A stretch of 64,000 nucleotides of DNA from Azorinus chamasolen (GCA_963576725.1 OY755240.1:61814633-61878632), one strand, 5' to 3'; shown: positions 21,701-26,378, counted from the stretch's first letter. Notes: generated by a model not told the origin, from the letters alone. Made by a program: numbers and translations.

Positions 21701-23942
21701 AAGCAATGCAGAAAGCTCCTTTACCACTCGTAATTGTGTTTGTTTTGGTGGTCAAATTAGTGGGAGTTTTACTGTATATCTAAAGCGGATGTTCAGACCC
21801 GTACCATTACCGGTCTGTAAGACAGATGTCAGCTTAATGCAGGATGAAAGTCACGCAAAAAGCTCCGATATGAGCTTTCTGTGCGCCTTCCATCCCGTAT
21901 TATGCAACCACCTGCCGAAATGATCTAAAATCTTCTTCACTAAAATTCCGGTTTAAATGGGGGGGGGGGGAGGGGTTACTATATGTCAACTGTGTTCTTC
22001 ATAGCCCCACCTTTTACTCCTTTGCAAACAGAGACGACCCAGGCCAGACAGCTCGTATACGGAATGTCTGACCAGGATATGCACTGTTTATATACAGTAA
22101 CGCCTCGCTAATGCGACCACATAATCCATTAACATAGGAGTCTATAAAAAGCATGTGGTTTCCATGTCCTATGTTTATTCCATTTGTCAATACCTACTGA
22201 ATATTCATGGACAAAATAGATACAATGAAATATTGAAAGTGGAACATTGTAGCGATTTTAGAAAGTAAAAGACCGATATATCAAATTTCATTAGCAAACA
22301 GAGCAGACCCTGATCAGGGTCTCCTCTGTTTACAAATGCATGACTAAAACGGCCATCGAAAAGAGGTCTAACTATGGGTCTTTAAGGCAGGTTATAGCTA
22401 ATTGCAGGTCAAAAGTAATACAAAAACCTCCTATAGGAGCTTTTTGTATTACTTTTGCCCTGCATTAAGCAACCACCTGCGTTATAAAGCTCCTATGTTC
22501 AATAAAGGAATGGTCGCTTAAGACAGGTTCTACTGTATACCAGAATATATTATATATGTGCAATCCACTCCACCTCCCGAATATGTGAAATGGATTGATT
22601 CCAAATAGATAAGTTCCAAAAGAATACGATGTATGTACTATAAAAGATATGGGAGTAATGGGTTGTATGACGGCCGTAAAACGTCGCCCGTACTTCATTC
22701 TCAGTGTTGTTATATTTCCTGGTCCTTCGGGGTCATAAATTCCAATGCTTTTAGTTATTAAAATTGAATACCGCTTTAGCCGGTGCAATGGGGACGCGAG
22801 TAGTTGCACTTTTGTATTATTTTGTATTTCTGCTCAAGAACAGACACATTAAAACCGAGCATGCATCTCTTTTCGCATTGCTGATTTTGCTTTGGTAGGA
22901 TCTCTTGCTTTCAGAATTTATTTTAGTAAACTTAACCTTTTACTCCATAAATAAAGCTTTCTACGTCTTTGCTAACAGAGCATACCCAGATCAGACGGTT
23001 CCTATAGGAGCCGTTTGATCAGGGTCTGCTCTGGTTGCTTATGATATAATAACAGATCGAGGGCTTGGTGCAAAACTATTCTAACTCCTTCACATTGTGA
23101 AGGAGTTAGAATAGTTTTGCACCAAGCCCTCGAGATGTGATTTTACAGTTTCTGTCATGGCCAAATATGTCTGTGTCCATGTGCTACCATAACATATTTA
23201 TCTAATTAATATTCATGACGTCATTATGTATTGCATGAATATTCATGGCGGACAGTGTTAATGCAAAGAGACATAAAACGTATATTCAGTACATGGCAGA
23301 AACAGTCATATTTGTGCAAGATGACAACTTTCAAACGAAATACATTCTCTCAATATCGAATGCTAGATCACGACTGAGTGTCCAAAAGAAATTTAGTATA
23401 TCGATTCCTAGACAGGAGTCGTCTGATTGGTTCATTATGCAGCCAATAAAATTTGCAGAAAAACCTTTTAGCAGTAATTTGGATATTACTTTTCTAGTCA
23501 TACCGGGACTGTTATCTACGACACGAAAAGAAGATCGGCCAGTAACAACGCTATCCTGTCTGGCAATAAAGGAAACACAACGAACAACAGTACGCCACCA
23601 GACACCGAACAATCCGCATTAGACCGATTAACTGCTTGGAATACTTTGCGCAATAAAATAGTTCTGTACGAAAAAGAAAGCCAGGACACAGGTAAAGTCA
23701 TGCATGTCATTCTAAAACGAATCTTTTCGTTAGAAAAAGCAAAACTGGAAAACCCTGTCAATTCGAGGCAAAGAATCGTTAGAATGTCTGAAAATACATC
23801 ACGGAAGGTGAATTGTCTAACTTCAAGTCGCGCAAACAGGAAATGGGAAAAGTCTGCAATTTGTCAAATCTTTAAGATGGAACCGACAAAGAAAAACAAC
23901 AGTACAGACTCACATAAAAGATGCAGGGAAGAAAATAAATAA
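3699..23942 (+). CDS. Six-exon gene encoding a 322-residue basic protein of unknown family (whole span)
   Basis: Exons are 3699-3705, 9290-9394, 10673-10823, 12972-13135, 19527-19623 and 23498-23942. Summed coding length is 969 nt, exactly 323 codons including TAA. All introns are GT-AG and phases run 1,1,2,1,2 with no stop at any junction. The start has an in-frame TAA 21 nt upstream (3678-3680). Visible in the protein: KR-rich patches near residues 7-12 and 50-55 that could be nuclear signals; a leucine- and lysine-rich helix at about 150-166; an STPP tract near 206-209; a second helical stretch at about 212-260; and a polar, K/R/S-rich tail. I see no signal peptide, membrane segment or catalytic motif. 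Introns (5584, 1278, 2148, 6391 and 3874 bp) are packed with MITEs. The family is not recognised; a nuclear or cytoskeletal role is only a guess. The short first exon is the least certain part. Confidence 0.72.
3896..4088 (+). repeat. Minisatellite, ~18-bp unit
   Basis: About ten imperfect copies of a unit like GGGTTGCGATTGGAAATA or GGGATGCGATTGGGAAGTA. It lies in intron 1 and makes a spurious open frame on the minus strand. Confidence 0.8.
4285..4494. mobile_element. C-type MITE with CCCTTATCGTGCT ends
   Basis: Terminal repeats TTAGCCCTTATCGTGCT and AGCACGATAAGGGTTTAA surround the stem GATGAGACGCCGAGTTACTC. The ends suggest a TTAA-type target, with one flank mutated. Confidence 0.75.
4660..4830. 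mobile_element. C-type hairpin, second copy, decayed
   Basis: TTTGCAAACAGTTTGGA is followed by a GAGATGAGAAACCGAGTAAC stem and CAGCTGTTTGACACTCGGTCA. The 3' shoulder resembles the copy at 13195-13318. Confidence 0.65.
4838..5075 (+). mobile_element. B-type MITE, hairpin apex deleted
   Basis: It carries the B shoulder (CGCCTTTGCAAACAGAGCAG) and the distal ATGATATCATTATTTC...CATGGAATAAATG. One arm of the central hairpin is mostly lost. Confidence 0.75.
5221..5441 (+). mobile_element. A-type TTAA MITE
   Basis: CCCATTCCCTCATATTGACG at the left and AGGGAATGGGTTAA at the right bracket the A hairpin, here with apex TTTGCTCCTGCGGAGAAAAT. Confidence 0.85.
5442..5629 (+). mobile_element. C-type MITE
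   Basis: It shares the long left shoulder (TGTCTGCTCATATTCGGAT) with the copies at 9624 and 19633. The stem reads CATCGAGTTACTCGGCATCT. It abuts the following B element. Confidence 0.7.
5626..5874 (+). mobile_element. B-type TTAA MITE, near complete
   Basis: TTAAACCTTTACTCCATAAA at the left and ATAGAGTAAAGGGTTAA at the right bracket a perfect apex GACGGCTCCTGTAGGAGCCGTC. Confidence 0.85.
6038..6233 (-). mobile_element. F-type MITE, complete
   Basis: Ends are AGCTCCAGGTAAGATGCG and CACCCTTGTCTGTAGCTCTG. Between them is a nearly perfect stem (ACCAAACCCTATACTGTGAC) with apex TCGTCTCGAAGAGACGA. Confidence 0.85.
6297..6540 (+). mobile_element. B-type MITE, hairpin diverged
   Basis: It has the B ends (TCGTTTACTCCACAAATACG and CATGGAGTAAATGGTTAA). 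The second hairpin arm is partly scrambled. Confidence 0.8.
6564..6767 (+). mobile_element. D4-like pogo-type MITE
   Basis: CAGTAAAACCTCGATTATTC and its inverted copy end in GATTTTACTG, flanked by TA. The core stem includes GCATGGTGAAAGTCATGCAG with apex AGCTCCTCTAGGAGCT. Confidence 0.88.
6949..7153 (+). mobile_element. D1 pogo-type MITE, intact
   Basis: CAGTAAAACCCCGCTAATGC and its exact complement GCATTAGCGGGGTTTTACTG are flanked by TA duplications. The core hairpin has apex AGCTCCTATAGGAGCT. It is one of the best preserved copies. Confidence 0.92.
7245..7740 (+). mobile_element. Decayed B-type pieces around unexplained sequence
   Basis: 7250-7400 matches the B right half (TTCAGTTTCTGCCATGGC then CATGAATAGGATAAACC). 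7400-7590 is unlike any family here. 7590-7735 again resembles a B half (CTGATCAGAGTCTACACTG). No gene is supported. Confidence 0.4.
7739..8103 (+). mobile_element. E-type pogo-like MITE, left end lost, right end duplicated
   Basis: The core hairpin (GAAAGCTCC...AGCTTTCAGCATTACT) is followed by two copies of the terminal GAAGTTCGAGATATCGAA. A 15-20 bp insertion sits in the loop of the hairpin. Confidence 0.75.
8104..8215 (+). mobile_element. D-type fragment
   Basis: It is a short decayed copy reading ACAACCTCTCCACAGCGACC to ATAGAGAGGTTCTACA with most of the core hairpin deleted. Confidence 0.5.
8219..8442 (-). mobile_element. A-type MITE
   Basis: The A hairpin AAACCATTGTGATAAATAGA with apex GCTCCATAGGAGC lies between AACCCATTCGTAGGC and GAAGGAATGGGTTAA. 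Confidence 0.85.
8455..8755 (+). mobile_element. Decayed D-type fragments
   Basis: Repeated bits of ACCTCTCTCAAGCGACATTC, GGTCTTATAGAAAGGTGGTA and GGCGATAACTTAATC mark old D copies. The open frame across them is chance. Confidence 0.45.
8765..8945 (-). mobile_element. K-type element
   Basis: TTTGCAAACAGTGCAGACCC is followed by a GAGAGAGCTCCTAGAGG hairpin and the K shoulder GTTACACTTTTCTTTAGAAA then AGCTTGATCTGTTTGAATTT. It matches 51841-52026. Confidence 0.75.
9054..9259 (+). mobile_element. D1 pogo-type MITE, 30 bp from exon 2
   Basis: CAGTAGAACTCCTTTAATGC to GCGGGGGTTTTACTG with TA flanks and apex AGCTCCTGTAGGAGCT. Its right end lies just upstream of the exon 2 pyrimidine tract. Confidence 0.9.
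9290..9394 (+). CDS. Exon 2 of the six-exon gene
   Basis: The acceptor is a textbook pyrimidine tract, TTGTTTCTTTTTTACAG, and the donor is AAAG|GTTTGT. Its 105 nt are phase 1 to phase 1 and encode 34 full codons, beginning RNEKRRKQKTVTRLEDL and ending in IVKQKK. It is strongly basic. A D1 MITE ends only 30 bp before the exon. Confidence 0.82.
9624..9825 (+). mobile_element. C-type MITE, one hairpin arm lost
   Basis: TCTTAGTCCTTCTCATACTG and AATGTCTGCTCAATGTC give the C left shoulder; TCGACGTCTCATCTGGATCC is the right hairpin arm. Confidence 0.6.
10060..10395 (+). mobile_element. B-type MITE with duplicated right shoulder
   Basis: A perfect B hairpin at 10080-10149 with apex GGCTCCTGTAGGAGCC is followed by two copies of the right shoulder, each starting CTGTTTGCTTA (10141 and 10262). 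Confidence 0.75.
10395..10582 (+). mobile_element. F-type MITE, complete
   Basis: AGCAACAGATATAGGTGCGT to CGCATCTTATCTGGACATG with the stem ACCAAACCCTATGTTGTGAC and apex TCGTCTCTTCGCGACGA. It ends about 90 bp before exon 3. Confidence 0.85.
10673..10823 (+). CDS. Exon 3 of the six-exon gene
   Basis: Acceptor CTATTTTTAG and donor AAG|GTAGGT frame 151 nt in phase 1 to phase 2. The peptide begins VIPRPVKLSALKEKKRKADN and includes LPGLCKLPAINVCPSEKN. KEKKRK resembles a monopartite nuclear localisation signal. The split glutamate codon at the exon 2 junction reads cleanly. Confidence 0.82.
10853..10957 (+). mobile_element. D1 left end fused to a B remnant
   Basis: CAGTAAGTCTCGCTAATATA marks a D1 left end. 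It runs into ACCCTTTTCTCCATAAGTAC, the left end of a B element whose hairpin is deleted. Confidence 0.55.
10958..11600. repeat. Tandem duplication (~331 bp x2) carrying an A-type MITE
   Basis: The segment beginning TGTTCATATCTCATAAATAT recurs 331 bp later, starting near 11290. Each copy has a TTAACCCTTTGTATCC junction, GAGCGGCCGATTAACACACT and one complete A hairpin. The second copy retains the full A right end (GAGGGGAATGGGTTAA). Confidence 0.85.
11600..11725. mobile_element. Decayed B/K hairpin
   Basis: AGAGTGCAGACCCTGATCAA and CCCTCTGGTCTCTGTTTGC are the two arms of an old hairpin. Confidence 0.5.
11731..11929 (+). mobile_element. D2 pogo-type MITE
   Basis: CAGTAGAACTTGTTCTAAGC to TTTTAAGACAGGTATTACTG with a core hairpin whose left arm is shortened (apex ATCCTATAGGAGCG). 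Confidence 0.8.
12175..12388 (-). mobile_element. A-type MITE, ends decayed
   Basis: The A hairpin is almost perfect (apex TTCCTATAGGAGCAAATG). The left end reads CTCATTCTCCCCTGGGC. A (TAA)n run at 12391-12412 abuts the right end. Confidence 0.8.
12430..12720 (+). repeat. Minisatellite, ~20-bp TTAACCTTGAATTAA unit
   Basis: Roughly a dozen diverged units of the form CCTTGAATTAACCGNNNTAG repeat across intron 3. Confidence 0.75.
12725..12838. mobile_element. C-type MITE with CCTTTAG end
   Basis: TTAACCTTTAGCACGCTATG opens the element at 12717. The stem is GACGAGATGCCGAGTAACTC. The right end is missing; compare the full copy at 39367-39580. Confidence 0.7.
12972..13135 (+). CDS. Exon 4 of the six-exon gene
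   Basis: Acceptor TTTACTTTCAG and donor C|GTATGT frame 164 nt in phase 2 to phase 1. The peptide includes RLTAADESGLDGTSLLHPKC and ends SRDYLMSLMPPKTAK. It is Ser/Thr/Lys-rich, with local GC content higher than the flanking introns, as expected for coding DNA. Confidence 0.82.
13195..13318. mobile_element. C-type hairpin
   Basis: TTTGCAAACAGCTTGGGCCC to AGCTGTTTGACACTCGG with stem GATGAGACGCCGAGTAACTC. Confidence 0.75.
13322..13532 (+). mobile_element. D1 pogo-type MITE, complete
   Basis: CAGTAAAACCCCGCTAATGC at the left and GAGAGGTTCAACTG at the right, TA-flanked, apex AGCTCCTAGAGGAGCT. Confidence 0.88.
13730..13942 (+). mobile_element. B2-type MITE, apex deleted
   Basis: CCCTGTTCTATATTTAGTC, the ATGAAATATGGAATGG shoulder and GTTTATTTGATGAAAAGGG identify B2. 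The two hairpin arms are joined as CCCTGATCTGGGTC with the apex missing. Confidence 0.8.
13945..14200. other. Unassigned intronic sequence
   Basis: It holds a short direct repeat (TTGAACAATGGGTGACGTC and TTGAACAATGGGTACAAAC at about 14099 and 14139). No gene or known element is seen. Confidence 0.4.
14269..14464 (+). mobile_element. D3 pogo-type MITE, with a D1 half upstream
   Basis: CAGTAAAACCTCTCTAAAAC to GTTATAGAGAGGTTTTACTG, TA-flanked. The stem is AAAGTAAAACAGAACGCTCC. At 14205-14267 lies the right half of a D1 core. Confidence 0.88.
14540..14632. mobile_element. B2 right half
   Basis: ACAGGAGCCGTCGGATTTGG, CTCTGTTTGCATACGTG and GGAAATGGG are the right half of a B2 copy. Confidence 0.6.
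14884..15072 (-). mobile_element. F-type MITE, diverged
   Basis: AGCTCCAGATAAGATGGGC opens the element. The stem CACCAAGCCCTATGTTGTAA pairs with CACAACACATGGTTAGG. Confidence 0.75.
15129..15378 (+). mobile_element. B2-type TTAA MITE, complete
   Basis: TTAACCCTTTCCCTATTCTG to TATGAGGGAAAGGGTTAA. The hairpin at 15270-15340 has apex GGCTCCTCTAGGAGCC and the conserved CCCTGATC/GATCTGGG asymmetry. Confidence 0.9.
15588..15805 (-). mobile_element. A-type MITE
   Basis: AACCCATTTCGTAAAATACA to ATGAGGGTAATGGGTG, with an A hairpin whose apex reads GCTCTTTTGGAGC. Confidence 0.8.
15900..16093 (+). mobile_element. D4-type MITE, left end lost
   Basis: GGCAGGTGGCAACTTAATGC and TGCATTAAGCAGCCACCTGC flank a damaged apex. 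The right end reads ATTCCGGTTCAGATGAG then AACTG. Confidence 0.75.
16125..16560 (+). repeat. Diverged direct duplication, ~115 bp at 312-bp spacing
   Basis: GACCAAGTCATTGATTATAA near 16133 recurs as GACCAAGCCAGTGATTATAA near 16443. Both are followed by AGAAACAAA and a TTAGCCCTTTGAGAGA-like motif. It is unlike the MITEs. Confidence 0.65.
16706..16953 (+). mobile_element. B-type MITE, complete hairpin
   Basis: CAACCCTTTCCCTAATGTAA to CATCAGAGAAAGGGTTT. The hairpin is perfect, with apex GGCTCCTATAGGAGCC. Its close relative is at 51550-51786. Confidence 0.85.
16954..17165 (-). mobile_element. Decayed B-type copy, reverse orientation
   Basis: AATAATGACATAATGATTA and GACTCTGTAGAAGCAGAAC match the B right shoulder reversed. 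The hairpin is barely recognisable. Confidence 0.5.
17239..17474 (+). mobile_element. B2-type TTAA MITE, half hairpin
   Basis: TTAACCCTTTCGCTGTTCTA to GAAGGAAATGGTTAA. The second hairpin arm is largely deleted after GGCTCCTATAGG. Confidence 0.85.
17517..17680 (+). mobile_element. F-type MITE, left arm deleted
   Basis: CTACAGATAAAGGTGCGTAT and the right stem arm AACATAGGCTTTGGTGG then GAAATAAAGAAGTTATTC are present; most of the left arm is absent. Confidence 0.75.
17800..18034 (+). mobile_element. B-type MITE
   Basis: TTTGCAACCAGAGTAGGCTC, apex GGCTCCTGAAGAAGCC, then GCTTATGAAATTATATAAAT and CATGGAGTTAAACGTTAA. Confidence 0.75.
18224..18442 (+). mobile_element. D1 pogo-type MITE, diverged
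   Basis: CTCTCTAATGCGACCACCAA at the left and GTTAGAGGGGTTATTTGAAC at the right bracket an imperfect core hairpin. Confidence 0.7.
18569..18818 (-). mobile_element. B2-type TTAA MITE, complete
   Basis: TTAACCCTTTCCCTCATATA to AACAGGGAAAGGGTTAA. The hairpin is perfect, with apex GGCTCCTAGAGGAGCC. It is an excellent reference copy of 250 bp. Confidence 0.92.
18852..19162 (-). mobile_element. F-type: half copy followed by complete copy
   Basis: 18852-18945 is a left half ending at the apex. A complete copy follows at 18973-19162, from GAGGTCCAGATAAGATGCG to CATTTATCTGTTGCTCTG. Confidence 0.82.
19527..19623 (+). CDS. Exon 5 of the six-exon gene
   Basis: Acceptor TTACATTGTCTAG and donor AAG|GTAATT frame 97 nt in phase 1 to phase 2. 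The peptide YNFSEGAIHGAQQELLRLKK is likely helical, with leucines spaced as in a short coiled coil. The donor lies 10 bp before a C-type MITE. Confidence 0.78.
19633..19853 (+). mobile_element. C-type MITE with long left shoulder
   Basis: TTAACCCATACCCCGCTAAA to GTTAAGGATTAA, stem GATGAGACGCCGAGTTACTC. It begins 10 bp after the exon 5 donor. Confidence 0.8.
19880..20050 (+). mobile_element. C-type MITE, CAGACGACAAA tail
   Basis: A perfect stem (GGTGAGACGCCGAGTAACTC) is followed by GCAGACAACAAATTTTGTAG and ACGACAAAAGTTGAC, the subterminal motif also seen at 30.4 and 33.5 kb. Confidence 0.75.
20150..20290 (+). mobile_element. Decayed B-type copy
   Basis: GACGCATTTCCAGACAAAAT, ACAGGAGCTGTCTGATCAAG and TCAGATCGGATTTTATAG are remnants of a B copy. 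Confidence 0.5.
20375..20681 (+). mobile_element. E-type pogo-like MITE, complete
   Basis: CAGTTGAAATTTGATATCTC to AAGTTCAACTG with TA flanks. The core stem GACAGCTTAATGCAGGTCGA has apex AGCTCCTGCAGGAGCT. The CAGTTGAAC ends are pogo/Tigger-like. Confidence 0.88.
20684..20890 (+). mobile_element. B-type MITE, left end truncated by the E copy
   Basis: AAACAGAGTAGACCCAGATC, a stem with apex TGCTCCTTCAGCAGCC, then GATCTGATTCTACAGTCTC and AATATTCATCAAATAAATAG. Confidence 0.75.
20950..21117 (+). mobile_element. D4-type MITE, right end lost
   Basis: CAGCAAACCCCTTTTAAACC left end and GACAGGTGGCTGCTTAATGG core; the A element at 21118 replaces the right end. Confidence 0.7.
21118..21349 (+). mobile_element. 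A-type TTAA MITE, intact hairpin
   Basis: TTAATCCTTTCCCCTCATAT to CTATGAGGTAATGGGTTAA. The stem is perfect, with apex TTTGCTCCTATAGGAGCAAA. Confidence 0.9.
21415..21542 (-). mobile_element. B-type right half
   Basis: ACTGTAGAATCAGAAAAATA then CAGAGCAGACCCTGATCAG and CTCTGTTTGCAAATGTGTG. Confidence 0.65.
21620..21774 (+). mobile_element. D1 pogo-type MITE with half core
   Basis: CAGTAGAACCCCTCTAATGC and GGGAGTTTTACTG, TA-flanked. The right core arm is lost. Confidence 0.82.
21790..21985 (+). mobile_element. D4-type MITE, diverged, with poly(G)
   Basis: GACAGATGTCAGCTTAATGC and TATTATGCAACCACCTGCCG surround a damaged apex. About ten G bases at 21960-21970 interrupt the right end. Confidence 0.65.
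22005..22350. mobile_element. Cluster: B fragment, D1 left end, B2 right part
   Basis: 22005-22092 is an old B hairpin, 22097-22165 a D1 left end (CGCTAATGCGACCACATAAT), and 22166-22350 a B2 copy with its apex deleted. Confidence 0.6.
22350..22535 (+). mobile_element. D-type MITE, left terminus missing
   Basis: AAAACGGCCATCGAAAAGAG, core GGTCAAAAGTAATACAAAAA with apex CTCCTATAGGAG, and the right end CTTAAGACAGGTTCTACTG. Confidence 0.78.
22553..22930. other. Unassigned intronic sequence with a long minus-strand open frame
   Basis: No MITE is seen here. A minus-strand frame stays open from about 22809 into the D element near 22535. It shows no splice signals or family motif, so it is not called as a gene. 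Confidence 0.35.
22932..23261 (+). mobile_element. B-type TTAA MITE interrupted by a G palindrome
   Basis: TTAACCTTTTACTCCATAAA to CATGGCGGACAGTGTTAA. The hairpin is complete, and the right shoulder is split after GCTTATGATATAATA by the G element at 23044-23133. Confidence 0.85.
23044..23133. repeat. G-type palindrome nested in a B MITE
   Basis: GATCGAGGGCTTGGTGCAAA is mirrored exactly around CTCCTTCACATTGTGAAGGAG. It is nearly identical to 477-560, so it is younger than the host B element. Confidence 0.85.
23498..23942 (+). CDS. Terminal exon 6 of the six-exon gene
   Basis: Acceptor TATTACTTTTCTAG opens 445 nt, completing the AG|T serine codon and running 147 residues to TAA at 23940-23942. 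Residues begin HTGTVIYDTKRRSASNNAIL and end in SHKRCREENK. A helical part spans ALDRLTAWNTLRNKIVLYEK to SLEKAKLEN, and the tail is polar and basic. An in-frame 42-nt GT-AG segment (23692-23733) could be spliced or retained; retention keeps the frame. Confidence 0.75.
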
Positions 23943-23965
23943 CTGTTAGGAAGAAACAGATGGTA

Positions 23966-23971
23966 AATAAA
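23966..23971 (+). terminator. Candidate polyadenylation signal AATAAA
   Basis: AATAAA lies 24 nt after the stop codon of exon 6, on the same strand. Another AATAAA overlaps the stop (23935-23940). The 3' UTR would be short. Confidence 0.5.
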
Positions 23972-24060
23972 ATAGGAAATTCGAATTACTGAAGATGTTA
24001 GTTTCTATTTTTTGTTCCCTGTCCAGTGCCAACACACCCGCATGCTCGCTAGAACACATA

Positions 24061-24263
24061 CAGTAAAACCTCTATGTAACGGCCACTAAATTACATCAAG
24101 TATTTTGTGTTAAAGGCAGGTGGCTGCTTAAAGCAAGGTGAAAGTAAAACAAAACGCTCCTATAGGAGAGTTCTGTTTTAATTTCATCTCGCTTTAAGCG
24201 GCCACCTGCAATAAATACCAAATAATTAGCACACTTTAGTGCCGTTATAGAGAGGTGTTACTG
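24061..24263 (+). mobile_element. D3 pogo-type MITE
   Basis: CAGTAAAACCTCTATGTAAC to TATAGAGAGGTGTTACTG, TA-flanked, core AAAGCAAGGTGAAAGTAAAA. Confidence 0.9.
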
Positions 24264-24314
24264 TACTTCATTTATTTATATAAGAAAGAAACCTGAAATC
24301 ATGTCTTTTATCCT

Positions 24315-24450
24315 CACAATGCTGATTTTTCAAAATGGAATATTCCAAAGTTCAAACAGGTCAAGCTTATGGTGAATACTTAGGGATTTTTTTAAAGAAA
24401 AGTATAACATGACAAACAGTGCATACCCTGAGACTCGTTTCCCGCATTGT
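24315..24450 (+). mobile_element. K-type left half
   Basis: ACAATGCTGATTTTTCAAAA, AACAGGTCAAGCTTATGGTG and ACATGACAAACAGTGCATAC match the K shoulder. Confidence 0.7.
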
Positions 24451-24514
24451 TAAGGGTTAACTTGTGTAGGAAAAAAACTTATTAATAGAAATATTTTGTA
24501 ACTAGAGGTTTTTG

Positions 24515-25676
24515 TCACAAAAACGGATGTCTCCCCTCTAATAAAAACAATATGTAAAGGGAAATCACTAAAAATGTTATGGACTTGATGATTGATACTT
24601 CCCCTCATTATGCGCTTCCCACACCACCTTTTTCAAGAAGAAAACGATAACAGCTAATAACTTCAAAAATATTGATACCAGAGTTATGGCCCTTGTGCAT
24701 GACGCTTACTTTCATCATGCTCTTTCCATAAATGAAATGTCATTCCAATAGCATCAGTCGAAGAGGAGTTATTGATCGGACAAAAAATGTAACAAAGGGC
24801 AATAACTCCAAAAGTATTGAAGCCAGAGTCATGGCCTTTGTTCATGACACTTTCTCTCATCATGCTCTTTCCGTGTATAAAGTTTCAATACAATGGCAAG
24901 AGCCCTGTAGGAGTTATTGTCCGGACAAGAAAGCGTTAAACAAATGTACAAGGGGCAATAACTCTCAATTTATTGAAGCCAGAGTTAAGGACCTTATGCA
25001 TGACACTTTCTCTTATCATGATCAATCCATGTATGAAGTTTCACTCCAATGGCATGTGCCATATCGGATTTATCCTGACAAAAAAATTGTGTGTTTTTTT
25101 ACAAAGGGCAATAACTCCAATATTAGTGAAGCCAGAGTTATGGACCTTGAACATGACTCTTTCTCTTATCATGATATTTCCATGTATGAAGTTTCAATCC
25201 AATGGCATGAGCCATATAGGAGTTATTGCCCGGACAAAAAATTTGTTGAAAAAATTACAAGGGCAATAACTCCATTATTGACGAAGTCAGAGTTATGGAC
25301 CTTGTGCATGACACTTCCTCTCGTCATGATCTTTCCATATATGAAGTTTCAAATCAATGGCATGAGCCATATAGGAGTTATCGTCCGGACAAAAAAGTGT
25401 GCATTTTTTTACAAGGGGCAATAACTCCTATATTAGTGAAGCCAGAGTTATGGACCTTGTGCATGACACTTCCTCTGATTATGCTCTTTCCTTATATGAA
25501 GTTTCAATCAACTGGCATCAGGCATATTGAAGTTATCGTCCGGACAAAAAGTGTGACGGACAGACGGACAGACGGACAGACAGACAGACAGGCGGACGGA
25601 CAGACGGACAGACAGACAACTCTCACGAAAACAATATGTCTCCCCCATATAAATATGGGGGGAGACATAATTATTT
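24515..25676 (+). mobile_element. Helitron-like element: five core units, microsatellite, terminal hairpin
   Basis: The left margin contains GGATGTCTCCCCTCTAAT (24525-24542). About five core units of ~155 bp begin near 24798, 24954, 25107, 25262 and 25419 with GGGCAATAACTCC...GAAGCCAGAGTTATGG. A GACAGACGGACAG run lies at 25556-25618. A hairpin at 25635-25668 pairs ATGTCTCCCCCATAT with ATATGGGGGGAGACAT. A 230-codon frame through the units is a by-product of their period. The layout fits the non-autonomous Helitrons of bivalves; no Rep/helicase is present. Confidence 0.65.
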
Positions 25677-25764
25677 AGTCGGCAAATAATTTTCTTGTGC
25701 ACACATTGTTGTCTGCTTTATGAGTCAGCATTGACCTCCCTTCAATTTCTTGCCAAAACATTAG

Positions 25765-25806
25765 CGGTATGCCAAACAGTTTGAATCCTGATGAGAGACC
25801 GAGTAG
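25765..25806. mobile_element. C-type left half
   Basis: GCCAAACAGTTTGAATCCTG then ATGAGAGACCGAGTAG; the rest is missing. Confidence 0.5.
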
Positions 25807-25837
25807 AAACAGCAGAATCAGATATACAATTAAAATG

Positions 25838-26065
25838 TAACCCATTACTTCATAGGCTATATTTAGATACAACCTCTCTGAATGAATCTACCGAAAAGGA
25901 TCATTAACTAGCGAAAAGGAAAATGTTAGAATTTTGTAGTTTGAAACCATTGTGATAAATAGAGCATTTGCTCCTATAGGAGCAAATGCTCTATTTATCA
26001 CAATGGTTTCACAAAGAGACTTTTACAGAGTCGTCAAAAGTCGTCAATATAAGGGAATGGGTTAT
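25838..26065 (-). mobile_element. A-type MITE, intact hairpin
   Basis: AACCCATTACTTCATAGGC to TATAAGGGAATGGGTTA with a perfect apex TTTGCTCCTATAGGAGCAAA. Confidence 0.88.
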
Positions 26066-26378
26066 ACTTCTATATCTCGAACTCGGATAACTCAAACCTC
26101 GGGATAGCTCGAAGTAAACGTTCAATCATTCCAGTATTTACACTACAGAATTGTTCTAAAATGTATCACTGCAACTATCTAGAAACACATGTGACAGCTT
26201 AATGCAGGTCGAAAGTAATGCTGAAAGCTCCTATCGGAGCTTTCAGCATTACTTTAGACATGCATTAAGCTGTGAACTTGAGAAATTGTCCAGATTAGAA
26301 ATCGGATAACTTGAAACTCTGCTATCTCGAAGTAATTTTTATGGTATCGTGAAGTTCGAGATATCGAAGTTCAACTGT
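26066..26378 (+). mobile_element. E-type pogo-like MITE
   Basis: TCTATATCTCGAACTCGGAT to ATATCGAAGTTCAACTG. The core stem GACAGCTTAATGCAGGTCGA has apex AGCTCCTATCGGAGCT. Confidence 0.82.

Noticed and set aside
23245..23622. 125-codon + frame starting in a B MITE
   Set aside because: It is in another frame from exon 6, starts inside the MITE end and has no match to splice phases; the exon 6 frame explains the region better.
24732..25424. 230-codon + strand open frame, the longest in the window
   Set aside because: It lies wholly within the ~155-bp tandem core of a Helitron-like element. Its peptide repeats with the DNA period, and a second frame is open in the same way.
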